From the NCBI GenBank assembly GCA_025677835.1, contig JAIXMR010000061.1:1-64000 (forward strand): DNA of 64,000 nt, in the 5' to 3' direction. The translations under genes and the position numbers were made by a program. Below the pieces are notes generated by a model. The model was given only the letters and a program-made list of their open reading frames with translations. It did not search any database and had not been told where the DNA came from. The stretch comes from Sporodiniella umbellata. Lineage: Eukaryota; Mucoromycota; Mucoromycetes; Mucorales; Rhizopodaceae. Position 1 is the stretch's first letter; every line of letters starts with the position of its first letter. This document shows positions 9,508-20,628 of this stretch, piece after piece.

Positions 9508-11492
9508 CTACAGTTTCAATAAATCAACGCGGATGCGTTCATCAACAATATCAGTAGGGTAGAAAATCACTCGGGCATAACTGCCAGACGACTGGTGTTT
9601 TGTCAAGTGCCCAGGATTAACACAGGTTACTTGTTCCACATTCTAAGAGATAAGACGTTATGTATTGTTCGATCCCATACGCTTTACCTTGATGAAATGT
9701 GTGAATTGAGAGGGAAGGACCAAGAGATCAGGTTTCCAAGAGATGTGAATATCTGTTAATCGGCTCGAGTCAATGTTATCCTCTTCTGCGTAGGGGAATA
9801 ACGGGTAATAAGTATGCTGCTGTAACAGATGTTGTAAAAGTCGACTGAATTTATCCGAGTGTTCTAGCGATCTTTTTTTTTTTTTTTGATGAGTTACTTC
9901 CATGATGGTTATTATTGCTTACTTGAATACTTCTTGTTTTGCTAAACGAAATAAGATATCCACATTCGCAATCGAAACCACATGTCCGTTAACACTGAAG
10001 CTGGATGGGTTACTCAACAGATGCAATCGAGGATGGTGCATGCCTTTCAAAGGGGGTTGGGGAAACAAGGGGTAGGTGTGGGTGATATCGTCTGCATGGG
10101 GCAAGACTAACACTTGGGTATATGCGCTTGTTTCTAAAAGGTGTTGAATCTTGACTTCAATCTGCTCACGGAACAGTTCTTCAGGTAACGCCTGGATCTT
10201 TCCTTTGGTAATCATCGGATGTTTGGCAGATACAAAAGGCCCAAGTAGCACCAAAAGATCTGGCTTTTCATAAACACACATCTGTATGAGGGACTCCAGA
10301 GGTTTGAAAGACAGGTCGTCGTCCAAGGTAAAAGGTCCAGCGGCTGTGATCATCTCCACTGGCTTTCCTCCCTTGTTTACAAAATTCAGTTGCGCTGGAT
10401 TGACCTTATCGGGACAGGGTGGCTACAGAAAGAGGTGAGATGCTGAATACACAGTACGCTTTAGGCTTTACATCAAAAATCTTTTCAACTAGAAAAGACC
10501 TTCCTGTAGGATTCGTTCCCTGTACGCCTACGACCTGCCCAGGAAAGAGGGAGTATCGATCGACTCGGCTCAGATCCAGTCTGACTTTCTTGCCCATGGC
10601 TAGTTCCTTGGAGGTTTCCAACATCACAGACTCTATGTTCAGTTTACCTTCGTCTGTATCAGAGCAGATACGTCCAAATGCAAAGGTCGATTGCTGGCTT
10701 TCTCGTGTAGGATTCGAGCAGGGCTGGTTGTATGCCTTGAGTATCAAATGGCCAGTGTAATCCAAATGGTCGTTCATGCTCTCTGCTTTCTCTTTGATCT
10801 TTTCAAACATGTAACGGTAAGGTTCGATGGGGTTCTGCAGGTACTTTAATTCAATGCTCGTAGGTTCGTTCTCGGGTACGTTGCCTCGCCTCAAAAGCTG
10901 CCCGTTGTATTGATGGTCTACTTGGTGCGCTTCTGGTCGGTCGACAAATTGACTGGTTGCTTGAGATCTAAAGAACCCAGGTTTTTTTTTTTTTTGAGTA
11001 AATCATATAAAAAAGTCTTTTGGGTGTCGTTACATCTTTATATCTTCAGGGTCTATTGAGGTAGTCAATAGCCCACTTTCTTCTTGTATCCCTTCACCCA
11101 TGTCAAACCCATATTCAGATAAATCAAAAGTAGTTGTCTTTTTGGTCAACACTCGGTTGCTGTTATAGTTTGTCGTACGTCGTTTTTTGACATCGCGGTC
11201 GAAATCTCTTTGGATCCAGTTTCTCAATAAGCGGATATAGCTCGTGTTTGGTTTTAAGGAAAGATTGTTGTTCAAAGCAAACGCTTCCCATTTAAACTTG
11301 ACTTGTTCTGGTGTCATTGTAAACACTTGACAGATGGAGCATACTACACACACAACTTTAGAAACCCTGCACTGGCTTTTATTATTATTGTTATGAAAAG
11401 AAATAGAAACCTTCTCGAATCACTTCAAGATCTGAAACAGGGTTCAAGTCAAGTAGTTTCCCCACTTTTTCTTCTTGATTCTTTGTGCTCAT
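9508..11492 (-). CDS. POL12: DNA polymerase alpha-primase subunit B
   Basis: The regulatory B subunit that tethers polymerase alpha-primase at replication origins. Six exons (11492-11411, 11325-11034, 10967-10427, 10362-9923, 9871-9688, 9642-9508) encode 557 aa in a consistent frame. Features in order: an N-terminal helical domain (MTPEQVKFKWEAF); the OB-fold region (TFAFGRICSDTDEGKLN, KVRLDLSRVDRYSLFPGQVV); and the inactive phosphoesterase domain (VEMITAAGPFTLDDDLSFKP, PDLLVLLGPFVSAKHPMI, LVLPHADD, NPSSFSVNGHVVSIANVDIL). It closes with QHTYYPLFP, KPDLLVLPSQFTHFIK and the terminal GSYARVIF. It is convergent with the LAMTOR1-like gene, 110 bp apart. Confidence 0.95.
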
Positions 11493-11854
11493 TCTTTTCT
11501 TTTCAATACAAAAGAGGTCACAAAAAAAAAAAAAAAAAAAGGCAAGAAAATATAGACAAGTCGCGCCAAAAAAAAAAAAAAAAAAAAAAGCTTTCGCGAC
11601 TCAAAAAAAGGCCGATTGCTTTAGTTGTTTTAGTAACGATCTCACCGTAACCGTTTCAGTTGATATTAAATGCTCAAGGTTTTACTCCAAGCACATCTAC
11701 CTTTTAAAAGAGAATGCCATTGATTTTAAAGAAAAGAACGGGAGGTTTTTTTTTTTTTTTTTTTCCCTCTGAAAAAAGTAGCTCTTTTTATTTATTTACA
11801 ACAAAAGCTTTGTGTTTCTTTCAAAAGAGAAAAGAAAAAGACAAGAACAGTTTA
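11493..11854. other. Intergenic, promoter of POL12 side and 3' end of RING gene
   Basis: About 360 bp with poly(A) runs at 11521-11540 and 11568-11589 and poly(T) at 11746-11764. No coding pattern on either strand beyond K/F-rich frames. Confidence 0.55.
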
Positions 11855-13360
11855 TCAATCGACAGAAGGAAGATTATAATTCGATAGATAAGAAGAGGCC
11901 AAAACAAACATAGGTCTTCGCTTTGGAGCCAAGTCTTGGGAAGGCTCGACAAAAGAGTTGGCTGGTTTTTTCTTGGATTTGCTGTCTTCGATATTTCGGC
12001 AAAGTGGCTGTTTTTGCCTAGTAGAGTTCAGTGCGTAATCATTTGGCTGTTCTGATGTTGTCTGAGCGGTGCGTTCGCGGGCCATACGAAGTGCGCCATG
12101 AGCCAGTCGGACATCTTTACTATAACGGATTTTTTTGCCGTGCGTCGTCCGTTTGGGTACTGTCTTTGGAGGCACAAAGGTCAATGGTTGAGGTGAAGAG
12201 GTGGTAGAGGGGGAGAAGCTTGTGTTGGAAAATAATTTCAAGAAATCGAGAGAGCCAAAGTCTGTTAGGGAGTCTATTGCCTGCGTATCGGGTGCCGTAT
12301 CAGACTCTAAAGGGTCAAAAAGATGGCTGTTAAACATCTCGTGAAATAAAGCCATTTCACTCATGGAGGTATCTTGGCTCTCTTTTGTAAGTTGTGCTGG
12401 TGAATCTGAAGCAGCTACTGGCAATAGAGATTGAATCTGGCCGGGCGAGGTGTTCTGAATCTGCTGTCTCAGTTCGTCTACTTTCTTTGTCAAGTCTTGA
12501 ATCGATTGGTGAAGACGGCCACAGTACGCTTCACAATGCGTTTTAATTTTCTCGGCTGTAGATATAAACGGGCATCCTTCATAGGCATAGGGGCATACAT
12601 AAGAGGCGCATTCACGTTCGTGTTTCTCCAGGTCCTTTCTGAAAAACGGCTGGCATTCTGGTCTATGGTTAGGGCAACTTAGTTGTTCATAGGCGCATTC
12701 TTTTCGGTGCTCTTCAAAGCAACTACTGCTCAAAGCGCTTTCAGTACATCCATGGCTTACATTAGGACAAGTGAAAGACATATAGTCGCACTATCAAACC
12801 CCACCCAATTTTATCAACAATAATAATCTTAGTTTTACTATTATTTTGTTTTTCAATGTCTTTCTTTTTTTTTTTTTAAAAAAAAAAAAAATCTCTCACT
12901 TTTTCTGCATGACAGTCAGCTATGAGTCCTTCCCAGGTACAGCCATTGGCTTGATAAGGACAAAACACACGAAGTCGACTTATTTGTCGTTGCGCGAATT
13001 TTGACAACTGAAAAGAGTGTTTTTCAAGTAATGTAAAGCATTGTGGACAAGTGTTTTCTTTTTCTAAATGAGTTTGTATACATTGGCTACAGAATAAATG
13101 ATCTTTTTTTTATTGTTATTAATAATGCCATCATTCAAAGCCGTTTACTTAATAAGAGCTATGTCGAATACAATATATATATATATGTTTTTCTTCAGTT
13201 GGTACCTTCAGGACAATGAACTTGTATAGGTTCATCCAAAATGTCTAAAGAAGCGTTAACTCACAGGCCCTTCTTTTTTTATATGAGCTTTACCTTGACA
13301 GATACCGCACAGGAGCTCAGGGCAATGTTCACCTACTAATAGGTCAATGTTTTTTAGCAT
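11855..13360 (-). CDS. RING finger protein with TRAF-type zinc fingers
   Basis: A probable E3 ubiquitin ligase. Four exons (13360-13294, 13244-13206, 13102-12900, 12790-11855) encode 414 aa. The RING is split over the first three: LCGICQDILDEPIQVHC, then the HLFCSQCIQTHL segment and TCPQC, giving the C3HC4 spacing. Next come TRAF-type fingers (VFCPYQANGCTWEGL, FTCPNVSHGCT, CPYAYEGCPFIST) with regularly spaced Cys/His. A short coiled coil (SIQDLTKKVDELRQQIQN) follows. The C-terminal half is Ser/Thr/Gln-rich and basic (KKIRYSKDVRLAHGALRMAR) and I recognise nothing in it. There is no MATH domain, so it is a TRAF-like protein rather than a true TRAF. Substrates unknown. Confidence 0.88.
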
Positions 13361-13896
13361 AAGAAAAGGAATTTTTCGTTTCTTTTCTATGTTTTTAAAA
13401 TAAATCACAAAAAGAACTCCCTAAAAAGAGACGCTGACAAGACGAAATGCTTGTGGCGGAGCTTATAAGAGGCAAAGGGTGAATCTTTCTCTCTTTTTTT
13501 GGAGGGCTGGCTCTCTTTCCTTGTTTTTCTTATTTGTTCAGCTGGTAGTTGTTCCTTCTGATTTTGTCTCTTAACCCATGTCTAGTCACCTGTTGTATTA
13601 CGGACAAAAGTATATAAAAGGGTCAGGCCTACACTAAGAATCGTTCTTGAAGTACAAATCAAAGATTTTAGCCACGTTTTCATGTTTTGCCGTAAAGTAA
13701 ATGTTTTGATTGTTTTGTTAAAATCTGTATTTCCAAAACAGAATGGGGTGCAGCAAAAGTTCTATAGGACAATTTTTCAAAGAATAATGAAAGAAGAACG
13801 TCTTTTCTCATTCTTATACGCCAAGCAAACAAAAACTAATAGCTCGTTCGCACATTGTCTAATAATGCGTTACACTGTGCATTGGCATACATACAC

Positions 13897-13937
<41 letters not shown>

Positions 13938-14719
13938 GTTCGTGAAATCGAGCTCGGCTTAGTATAGTTAAAGACTATGGGCAGTCAAGGGAAGATAGAA
14001 TGCAGGCCAAAGAATAGTTTATCAGGTCTAGACTGTGAGCCGTGCTTCTTACCAAAAGAGCGTCGCTTATCAATAGACAAGGTTCTGTTACTTGGCCTAA
14101 ATTCAAGTTACTCAATCTGCAATAATTGTGAAACAGGATAAGCTCCAACCGTTTCTATGGACCATTTCTTTACAACAAAAAGAGGTTGTCAAAATGCTGT
14201 CTGGGAAGACCTCAGGTACTATCTTTGATGCTAGTTCAGATCGATACTCAGTGTCATTATGCATTAAGGAGGAGGGGGTTCATGGTCACCTGGACAGAGA
14301 TGGGTCATTCGGAACATTTCGGGGCAAATTGCTACTGCAGCTATTTGAGGGGACATAAGGGGCGGAGGGATCACAGGTTCATTTGATGATATAAAGCACG
14401 CCATGGTTTTCTTTTTCCCTCTTTTTCTTTCCTCCTTCTGTTTCTTAAGAGTCCCTTTTAAAGACAACAAGAAACACATCCCCTATTCAACACACTTGGA
14501 AACAACTAATAAACAAAAGAGCAAAACAAGCCCAAAAAAAAAAAGAAAAAAAAAATAGAGCCGTAAAACAGTAACATTATGTCTATTTGCTTTTCTACGG
14601 ACCCATTTAGACAATTTCATGTTAACAGACTTAAAACAAGCATACTCACCATAATTAAATAAGCCCCACTCACAACCCTATAAATATTCATCCTATTATC
14701 CTCTTTATTTATACTTAGC

Positions 14720-14755
<36 letters not shown>

Positions 14756-14849
14756 ATACTTTTAAAAAAAAAAAAAAAAAAAGAAAAAGAAAAATAATAC
14801 CGAAAAAAATATATAAATCTTATAAACTATATTCTCTTTCAAAAAATTC
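13361..14849. other. Intergenic region of about 1.5 kb with unassigned frames
   Basis: It holds a (GA)n microsatellite (13899-13934), a TATA-like tatataaaag near 13611, poly(A) runs at 14720-14780, and two unassigned + strand frames (see 13977-14141 and 14128-14358). Base composition around 13970-14370 is less AT-rich than the rest of the spacer. No family recognised. Confidence 0.5.
13977..14141 (+). other. Unassigned 54-codon ORF with Cys pairs
   Basis: An ATG-to-TAA frame with CxxC-like pairs (DCEPC and ICNNC) about 30 residues apart, reminiscent of a zinc-binding half-domain. A second frame at 14128-14358 overlaps its end. No splice partner, no recognised family, and no expression evidence. 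It could be an exon of an unannotated gene, a decayed gene, or chance. Confidence 0.2.
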
Positions 14850-15680
14850 ATGACAAATACCAACCTATTCTCTTATATTTTATCGCTTATTGGATTTGGA
14901 ACCTCAACAGAAACAGTAACGCATATTGATCAGAACGAAATTAACAGCTGTAGTTTCCTGTCATCTTCAACCTGTCTCGTAGATAGTTTTATCCAAGAAG
15001 AAACCAATGAAAAATCGCTAACGAAAAAAAACCTACTGAATGAAGGCATGGTTCAGAACTGGCTCAACCAGCTGTCTAACGCTGCTCTCTGCCAAATCTT
15101 GACCTCTGCCATCACGGATTATCCGCAGGTGGCGGACACGATCCAGAGCCATTACTTTGGCAGAACGTACGTGGCTAAAAAGGGATCCGATGGTTGGATT
15201 ACCGAGCTTGTGGCGCTCAAAAACAAGGCTCACAGGATAGCTCACTCGCTTGATCACTGTAGGATCAGCGATCAGTTCAGCAAGGCGTCCAAAGTGGCAG
15301 TCTCGCTTCATCTTTTACTACGCCAGTTCACTCAGGACGTTTCAGTGCACGGGCGTTCTCATATCGCTCTCTTGGGCCTCATTCTGCTCGCACAAGAAAG
15401 CCTCAATACTCCCACTGAGGTGCGTCAACAGATTTTCTCTCACGACAAGTTTGGCAGAGTTCTCACTCTGGAAATGGCCAGTGTCCTCAAGAATTTCAAA
15501 CTGCCCTTGCTGCCTAACGAAGACTGGTATCCAATCTCTCCTCAGAAAGAGAACTGGATCATTTCTTTAGAGCAGGTTTGCTTGAAAATGGCAAGATATG
15601 ATGTCACTTGGGAGTACCGGAAAGAGTATCAAGATGTACCTACCATAGCAGCCCGTTATTATAAACATTATGCTCATTAA
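14850..15680 (+). CDS. Conserved-looking protein, possibly Cut8/STS1-like
   Basis: A single-exon frame of 276 aa with normal codon use. After an uncharged, Ser/Thr-rich N-terminus it has an all-helical body beginning MVQNWLNQLSNAALCQILTS, AITDYPQVADTIQSHYF. This resembles the start of the Cut8/STS1 six-helix domain (a short acidic helix, then L-x2-L pairs and a P-x2-A/E helix). Those proteins tether the proteasome to the nuclear envelope. The match is by pattern only and weak further on (LHLLLRQFTQDV, WEYRKEYQDVPTIAARYY). The gene itself is likely real; the function is a guess. The first ATG, at 14850, follows an AT-rich promoter containing tatataaatc. Confidence 0.6.
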   Translation: MTNTNLFSYILSLIGFGTSTETVTHIDQNEINSCSFLSSSTCLVDSFIQEETNEKSLTKKNLLNEGMVQNWLNQLSNAALCQILTSAITDYPQVADTIQSHYFGRTYVAKKGSDGWITELVALKNKAHRIAHSLDHCRISDQFSKASKVAVSLHLLLRQFTQDVSVHGRSHIALLGLILLAQESLNTPTEVRQQIFSHDKFGRVLTLEMASVLKNFKLPLLPNEDWYPISPQKENWIISLEQVCLKMARYDVTWEYRKEYQDVPTIAARYYKHYAH

Positions 15681-15731
15681 AAGCCTGTTTTTTTTTTTTT
15701 TTTTTTTTTTTATCAGCTCTTGTTTTTCGTT

Positions 15732-16973
15732 TTATTTTATTCGGCTCGTATAGTAATGTGTGTTGTCTTCTAGACTCTTTCTAGCAAATTTAAACAAAAA
15801 AAGGTCCCTTTCTTTCTTTGTAGGCGCTATGTCCGTTAAGAATGGCTCCATTTCGTCCAACGTCCATCGTTCTTTTACCTCAAACAAGGCAGAGAACCGT
15901 CGGGTAGGATCTGAAGGAAGCTCAGACAGAGGAAAGTAACGCAGACTTTTCTCTTTTTGCTGCATCCGGATTCGTTCGTGCATCACATAGAGCCCCTCGA
16001 GTTGCTCTAACTTGGGTATAAACAAATCGTGTCCTAATGTTTTCCATATTTGCATAAATTCTTCCAGCGGCCAACTTTTGTTCTTTTAACAGTAATAAAG
16101 CACTTAGTTCTCGTTTTTATGTATCTATAAAGAAATAGTACCCTTGGGTTGGACAGCAACCATTCACCTAAAAATCGACATGATTTCCTTTCATCAAACT
16201 TTAGCCTTTCTCCCTCATCTAACGTTGCAAAGACACTCAGAGCCGATTTTAGTATTTCGTCTGGAATATAGCTGTCTTCGTCCACTGCCGACCTTTCTTC
16301 TAATATACAATCCTTGGCTCGTTCCAGTGTCATAGTGTGAATATCCAGTCCGTGTAAAAGTGCGTTGGTCATGAAGGCATCAAACAGCTGAAAAAGCCAT
16401 GTTTTATCAAACGTTCTACAGTAGGTGTTGTAGACAAACACACTACGCTTCTCTAAGCCTGATAAGAGTTCTTTTTCACTCGCTTGTACAATCGACAGCA
16501 TGTCTTTCATGGTATACAAAGTCTAATCAAAGTCAACATGGATACCTCTAATGTCTGCGCTCAAACTTACCTTTCCGTTCAACACCTTTTCTTCATTCTC
16601 TTCGCCCTCATACGATACACCCGACAGCAGACTGTCGATCCGGTCCAATCTTCCAAGGCAAGGAATTAGATCGATCGTACTTGATACGTTGTCTTCTACA
16701 GAATTCTCCTGGTTCACCAACAAAGCTGAATTCGAGTTGTGCATTCTTCGAACTATAAATGTTTTTGTGTCTGTACATAGTACGGCTTCGTCGTCTTCTA
16801 AACCTTTGATGACAATACTACATTTGTTTATTTAGCATCTTTTTTTTCTTTAAGAGTTGGATTTACGTAGTGCCTGATTGAAACGTATCGATCTGTTCTG
16901 GTGTGTTCAACTCTATAAGCTTAAAGGAATCTTTGACAAAATCCTTTTTAAATGTCAATTTCTTAGTTTCCAT
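15732..16973 (-). CDS. DCC1: Sister chromatid cohesion protein DCC1
   Basis: A subunit of the alternative clamp loader Ctf18-Dcc1-Ctf8-RFC. Four exons (16973-16867, 16817-16571, 16522-16142, 16082-15732) encode 361 aa, close to the usual 390. Recognisable blocks are FVKDSFKLIELN, TIVIKGLEDDEAVLCTDTKT, IVRRMHNSNSALLV and YTMKDMLSIVQASEKELLSG. The C-terminal winged-helix region has WPLEEFMQIWKT, RYFPLSELPSDPTRRFSALF and RWTLDEMEPFL. The intron before the last exon ends at TTAAAAG|AAC; the next AG would break the frame. The 3' ends of this gene and the upstream + strand gene are 51 bp apart (convergent). Confidence 0.93.
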
Positions 16974-16985
16974 AAAGTCAATTAC

Positions 16986-17016
<31 letters not shown>

Positions 17017-17278
17017 AGCACCTCACGCACTCTAAATTCTAAAACACCCACCCAAAAAAAATAAAATAAAAATAAATAAAAGAGAGATAGTAAACCAACC
17101 TATTCTAACAATTCAAAACGGAGATAGACCTGTCAATGTCTTAACCACGAGGTGCTTGCCATGTGTCACATGGAATAGAAAGAATCAGTCGCGTCTCAAA
17201 TCATTATAAAAAGGGGATATTTTGAATGAATTGGGAAATCCATTGGTTCTCTCTTTGCCCTCCCGTTTTGTACCAGCC

Positions 17279-17309
<31 letters not shown>

Positions 17310-17753
17310 ATCAGGCAATGTTAAAAAAAAAAAAAAAAGGGACAGCCAATGAAACGTTCAATGAATTCAGGGCAGATAAGATGAAACACGGTAATCCCCA
17401 ACGTTGCTTTTTGTTTATCCCAAAAAAAGAAAAAGTTTTTTTTTTTTTTTTTTGTATCTTTCCACAGGTTTGCCTAGAGTAGAACCCAATGCTGATGAAC
17501 GTTCATAAAAGTGAAGATAAGCAATTAGTGAGGTTATGAACTCTCCTGCCCATTTTTAAAAAAGTGGAAAGGCTCGGGAAAGGTTGGGAATGGGGGTTGC
17601 CCGGAACAATGGCCCTTGAAAGCTCCGCTGACTCGGTTGATAGACCTATTTAACGGTTGACTCTTTCTTTGCTTCTCTTTTTAATAATTATTGAGCTCAG
17701 CTTTTTTTTTTTTTTTTTTTTTTTTTTTCTTGTGAAAGAAAGAGTTGTTCATT
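16974..17753. other. Intergenic, divergent promoter region
   Basis: 780 bp between divergent DCC1 and the 7-helix gene. Poly(A) lies at 16985-17011, 17280-17306 and 17322-17338, and poly(T) at 17437-17453. A long poly(T) at 17702-17728 sits 25 nt before the ATG of the downstream gene. No coding pattern. Confidence 0.55.
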
Positions 17754-18966
17754 ATGATTGAATCATCCGAGTTTTCGATCCGAATTTTGGATCGTATTAG
17801 TATGATCGGCATGTGGATAGCTGTGGTGGTATCTGTAAGGAATCTTACAGTGGCCTACCGACAGTATCGACGTACAAGAGGTGTCATGTAAGTAAGTCCT
17901 TGTTTTTGGGAGCGCATTAACGCCATTTTCTCTATTCTAGCCATTTGGTGAACATATCCCAAGTAGTGGTACTTTTTGTTCATCGCTTTATATTTGGGCT
18001 TGTGCCTGTGTTTGAAATCACTACCTGTCGATTCTGGCCTTTGTTGGTGTCGTAAGTGAGATATAGTCTTGACAAGGGCATTTGGCTAACACGCTGCATA
18101 CAGCTTATGGCATCTGGATTATATTCTAATGTATCTGACAATGTTCAAAAGACTCTTGATCCTTGAAACAGAGCAGAATTCTCGATGGATAAAGCTGGTC
18201 GGATTCATCCTGATTGCTCTTCGCTTTGCTGATTGGCCGTACGAGTTGGCCTTTTATTCTATACAACAACAGTTAATGGCACAACAAGTTCAGTCTGGCG
18301 CAAACTGTCTTGCTGCTTGGTAAATAGATGATGCATGGCCTAAGCACAAGAGACCGTTTTTAACCTTTTATGGATAGGGGGACTGGCGTAATTATTTTGA
18401 ATTTTGTTTCAGACTCATTAGCCACCTTATTTCTCAGTGGGATGTTTGTTCGAAGGTAAGCTTGGCTGCCTAAAGCGACGCCTAACCTGTTGGATAGACT
18501 CTATGTGCATATCAAAAGATCTCAAAGTGTGATCACCCAACGCAACAAGGTGATTGAGTACATTGCTCGCAAGTCTTTGCTCTGTTTGATCTTTACTTTT
18601 GTTATCAATCTTGCCATGAACATTTTGAAAGTAGCCGACTTTGCAGGCAATCGATCGGATGTAAGCCATTTTTCGTTCTTTTTAGTCAACTCACCTTTTC
18701 TCTAGACTTTTACAGTGTATTTCCAACTGATTGAATCTACATTACTTGTTGAAGCCCTTCGTATCGATTACACTTATCTCACAGATCAATCGTTCTGTGA
18801 GCATTGTGGTATGGTAATCCATAGTAAAAATAGTCAAAAGAACAGTAACAACCTGCCTGTCTCAAAGAACGGTCGTGTCAGGCTTCCTTCTCAGCCTAAC
18901 GATTCCTTCATGGCTTCTGATATTCCCATTACTACTTTGCGTAGTGATCGTAACCATCCTGCCTAA
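17754..18966 (+). CDS. Orphan seven-helix integral membrane protein
   Basis: Not recognised. Six exons (17754-17887, 17941-18051, 18104-18319, 18378-18455, 18498-18660, 18706-18966) encode 320 aa in a consistent frame. I count seven hydrophobic segments, including ISMIGMWIAVVVSV, VVVLFVHRFIFGLVPVF, LWHLDYILMYLTMF, IKLVGFILIALRFADW, GVIILNFVSDSLATLFLSG and LLCLIFTFVINLAMNIL. A last one is near TFTVYFQLIESTLLVEAL. A basic loop (RRLYVHIKRSQSVITQRNK) sits between helices 5 and 6, and a polar tail with CEHCG follows helix 7. The layout resembles a GPCR-like 7TM protein, but no family motif is visible. Gene model good; function unknown. Confidence 0.8.
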
Positions 18967-19255
18967 CAAAACATTCCCATTCCATATCCCGTTCTTTCCC
19001 TTTTTCTTTCATCTATTTAGACTTAATTAAATCGCTTACCTTCCTAGAGTCGTACAATTCCCCCTCTCCGAAATAAAGAGAAAAAAAAAAAAAAATGTTG
19101 CTGTGGATAAACGTATACGCAGATAAGATGGGTCTACACTTGATCGGTTACTCTAAAGAGTAGTTTTGATTTCCTGTTTTTTTTTTTTTCTTTTTCTTAA
19201 CTACCTCATTGAGTTTCTAGGTTTCTTCCATATTGACTCTACACATGTAGATTGG

Positions 19256-19288
<33 letters not shown>

Positions 19289-19996
19289 TAGGTCGTACAA
19301 TGAAGTCAGTCTATTTTTTTTTTTTTTTTTTTTTTTTTTGGTGAATCCAAAAGCTTTTGATTAGAAAAAAACAGACATACTTTATCTGATTTTTATTTTA
19401 TCTTGAAAAAAAGCATAGTTCATTAAGTCAAGTAGGGTTCTCTTCGTATGGGCTATAAAAAAAAAAAAAAAAAAAAAAAAAGGCTTGTTTAAAAGGCAGA
19501 CTTGAGCTTTTTGTTCATTAGATACTGGCTTCTTCTTTTTTTTTTTCAATGCTCTAATAAGGTTTGGGGAGGGCAAAGTAACAAGATCCCGCAAGTTATT
19601 TTAAAAACCTTTTTCAAGACCCTACCTATTCTTGTTTTATAAAAGGTACTATTTTGTATCTTTGACCCTTTTGGGTGGAGGCTTTCTTTGGTCACCGCTG
19701 TACGACGACGCTGCAGTGCTTTGGTTCACTCTATTGACCAAGGTTGTCTTATGAGTAAGGGAAGTGTTATAGAAATCTTTCTGATAGTAACGTATTTTTA
19801 TTTGTAAAAAAAAAAACAAACAAACGAAAACAGGGTTAAGAGGGGCAATGTGCCTATAGGAGGGGAAAACAACTAGGCCTACTTTTGTTGGATCCAGTAT
19901 TGTCTGAGATTAAAACATAGTGATTTTTTTTTTTTTTTTTTTGCCCCTAGCTTTTTTTTTTTTTTTTTTTTTTCTTATTATTGATTGCAAGTAAAG
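18967..19996. other. Intergenic, with (TA)n, poly(T) and one orphan frame
   Basis: 1.03 kb between the 7-helix gene and PAM16. It holds (TA)n at 19255-19282, poly(T) at 19313-19339 and 19923-19942, and poly(A) at 19457-19481. A minus-strand 43-codon frame (19780-19649), rich in polar and basic residues, follows an ATCAG acceptor-like site. It is listed separately. Confidence 0.5.
19649..19780 (-). other. Possible orphan terminal exon
   Basis: Downstream of a poly(T)-ATCAG acceptor-like site, the minus strand is open for 43 codons to a TAG. Composition is protein-like (KDFYNTSLTHKTTLVNRVNQ, then a PPPKR basic tail). The opposite strand is also open here, and I could not find an upstream exon with an ATG between this site and PAM16. 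It may be a relic of a lost gene, a 3' exon of a gene I failed to assemble, or chance. Confidence 0.25.
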
Positions 19997-20628
19997 ATGG
20001 TAAAGTAGATTTCTATTCTGATTAACTTGAGTGGGGGGGGGGTGTGTGTGTGCATGTTTATAAAACAAGTGGTTTAATTGTTACTGGTTTCATTAGTCTG
20101 GACGTATTGCAGCACAAATTATTATCTCGTTAGGGTCCGTAGTAACAAGGGCCTTTGTAGCCGCATACAAACAAGCAGCAGCTAGTAAGAGAGTTCTTTT
20201 ACTATTTCGTGTTCTGACTATCAGCTTATAGATGCAGCTAAGGGCGGAGGTCCTCAAGGGGGTGCCAAGACGGGTACAAAAGAGGCAGTTATTGATGCTT
20301 TGACTCGTAAGACAAACATGTCCATGGAGGAGGCCTGTCAGATTTTAAATGTCACAAAAGAGGCCGATCTATCTGCGATCACCAAAGTAAATGCGCAAGT
20401 GTTTTATTATTATTGTTATTATTGACACAGGAAGAGTAGAGTTACGATCATTTGTTTGCACAGAACGATATAGCCAAAGGTGGATCCTTTTATGTTCAAT
20501 CCAAAGTAGTTCGAGCCAAAGAAAGAATTGAAATGGAAAGGGCTGAGGAGCTGAAAGCCAAAGCTGCTGAAGACATGGCAGCCGCCGCCGCCAAAGAAGC
20601 AGAAGCCAAGACACCGCCCCAGACATAG
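19997..20628 (+). CDS. PAM16: Mitochondrial import motor subunit Pam16/Tim16 (Magmas)
   Basis: A J-like protein that binds and restrains Pam18 at the TIM23 import motor on the matrix side. Four exons: 19997-19999 (the ATG alone), 20097-20184, 20232-20386 and 20440-20628, together 144 aa. Landmarks are [28 protein letters not shown], a Gly/Lys linker, and the J-like domain [20 protein letters not shown]. The DKE-type change of the HPD motif follows, then [30 protein letters not shown] and an Ala/Lys/Glu tail. The last intron's acceptor is GAAGAGTAG|AGT. The single-codon first exon is supported by the ATG|GTAAAG donor and the universal MS/MA start of the family. Confidence 0.95.

Noticed and set aside
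13899..13934. (GA)n block as a CRISPR or tandem protein repeat
   Set aside because: A plain dinucleotide microsatellite without spacers; the overlapping frame gives only Arg-Glu.
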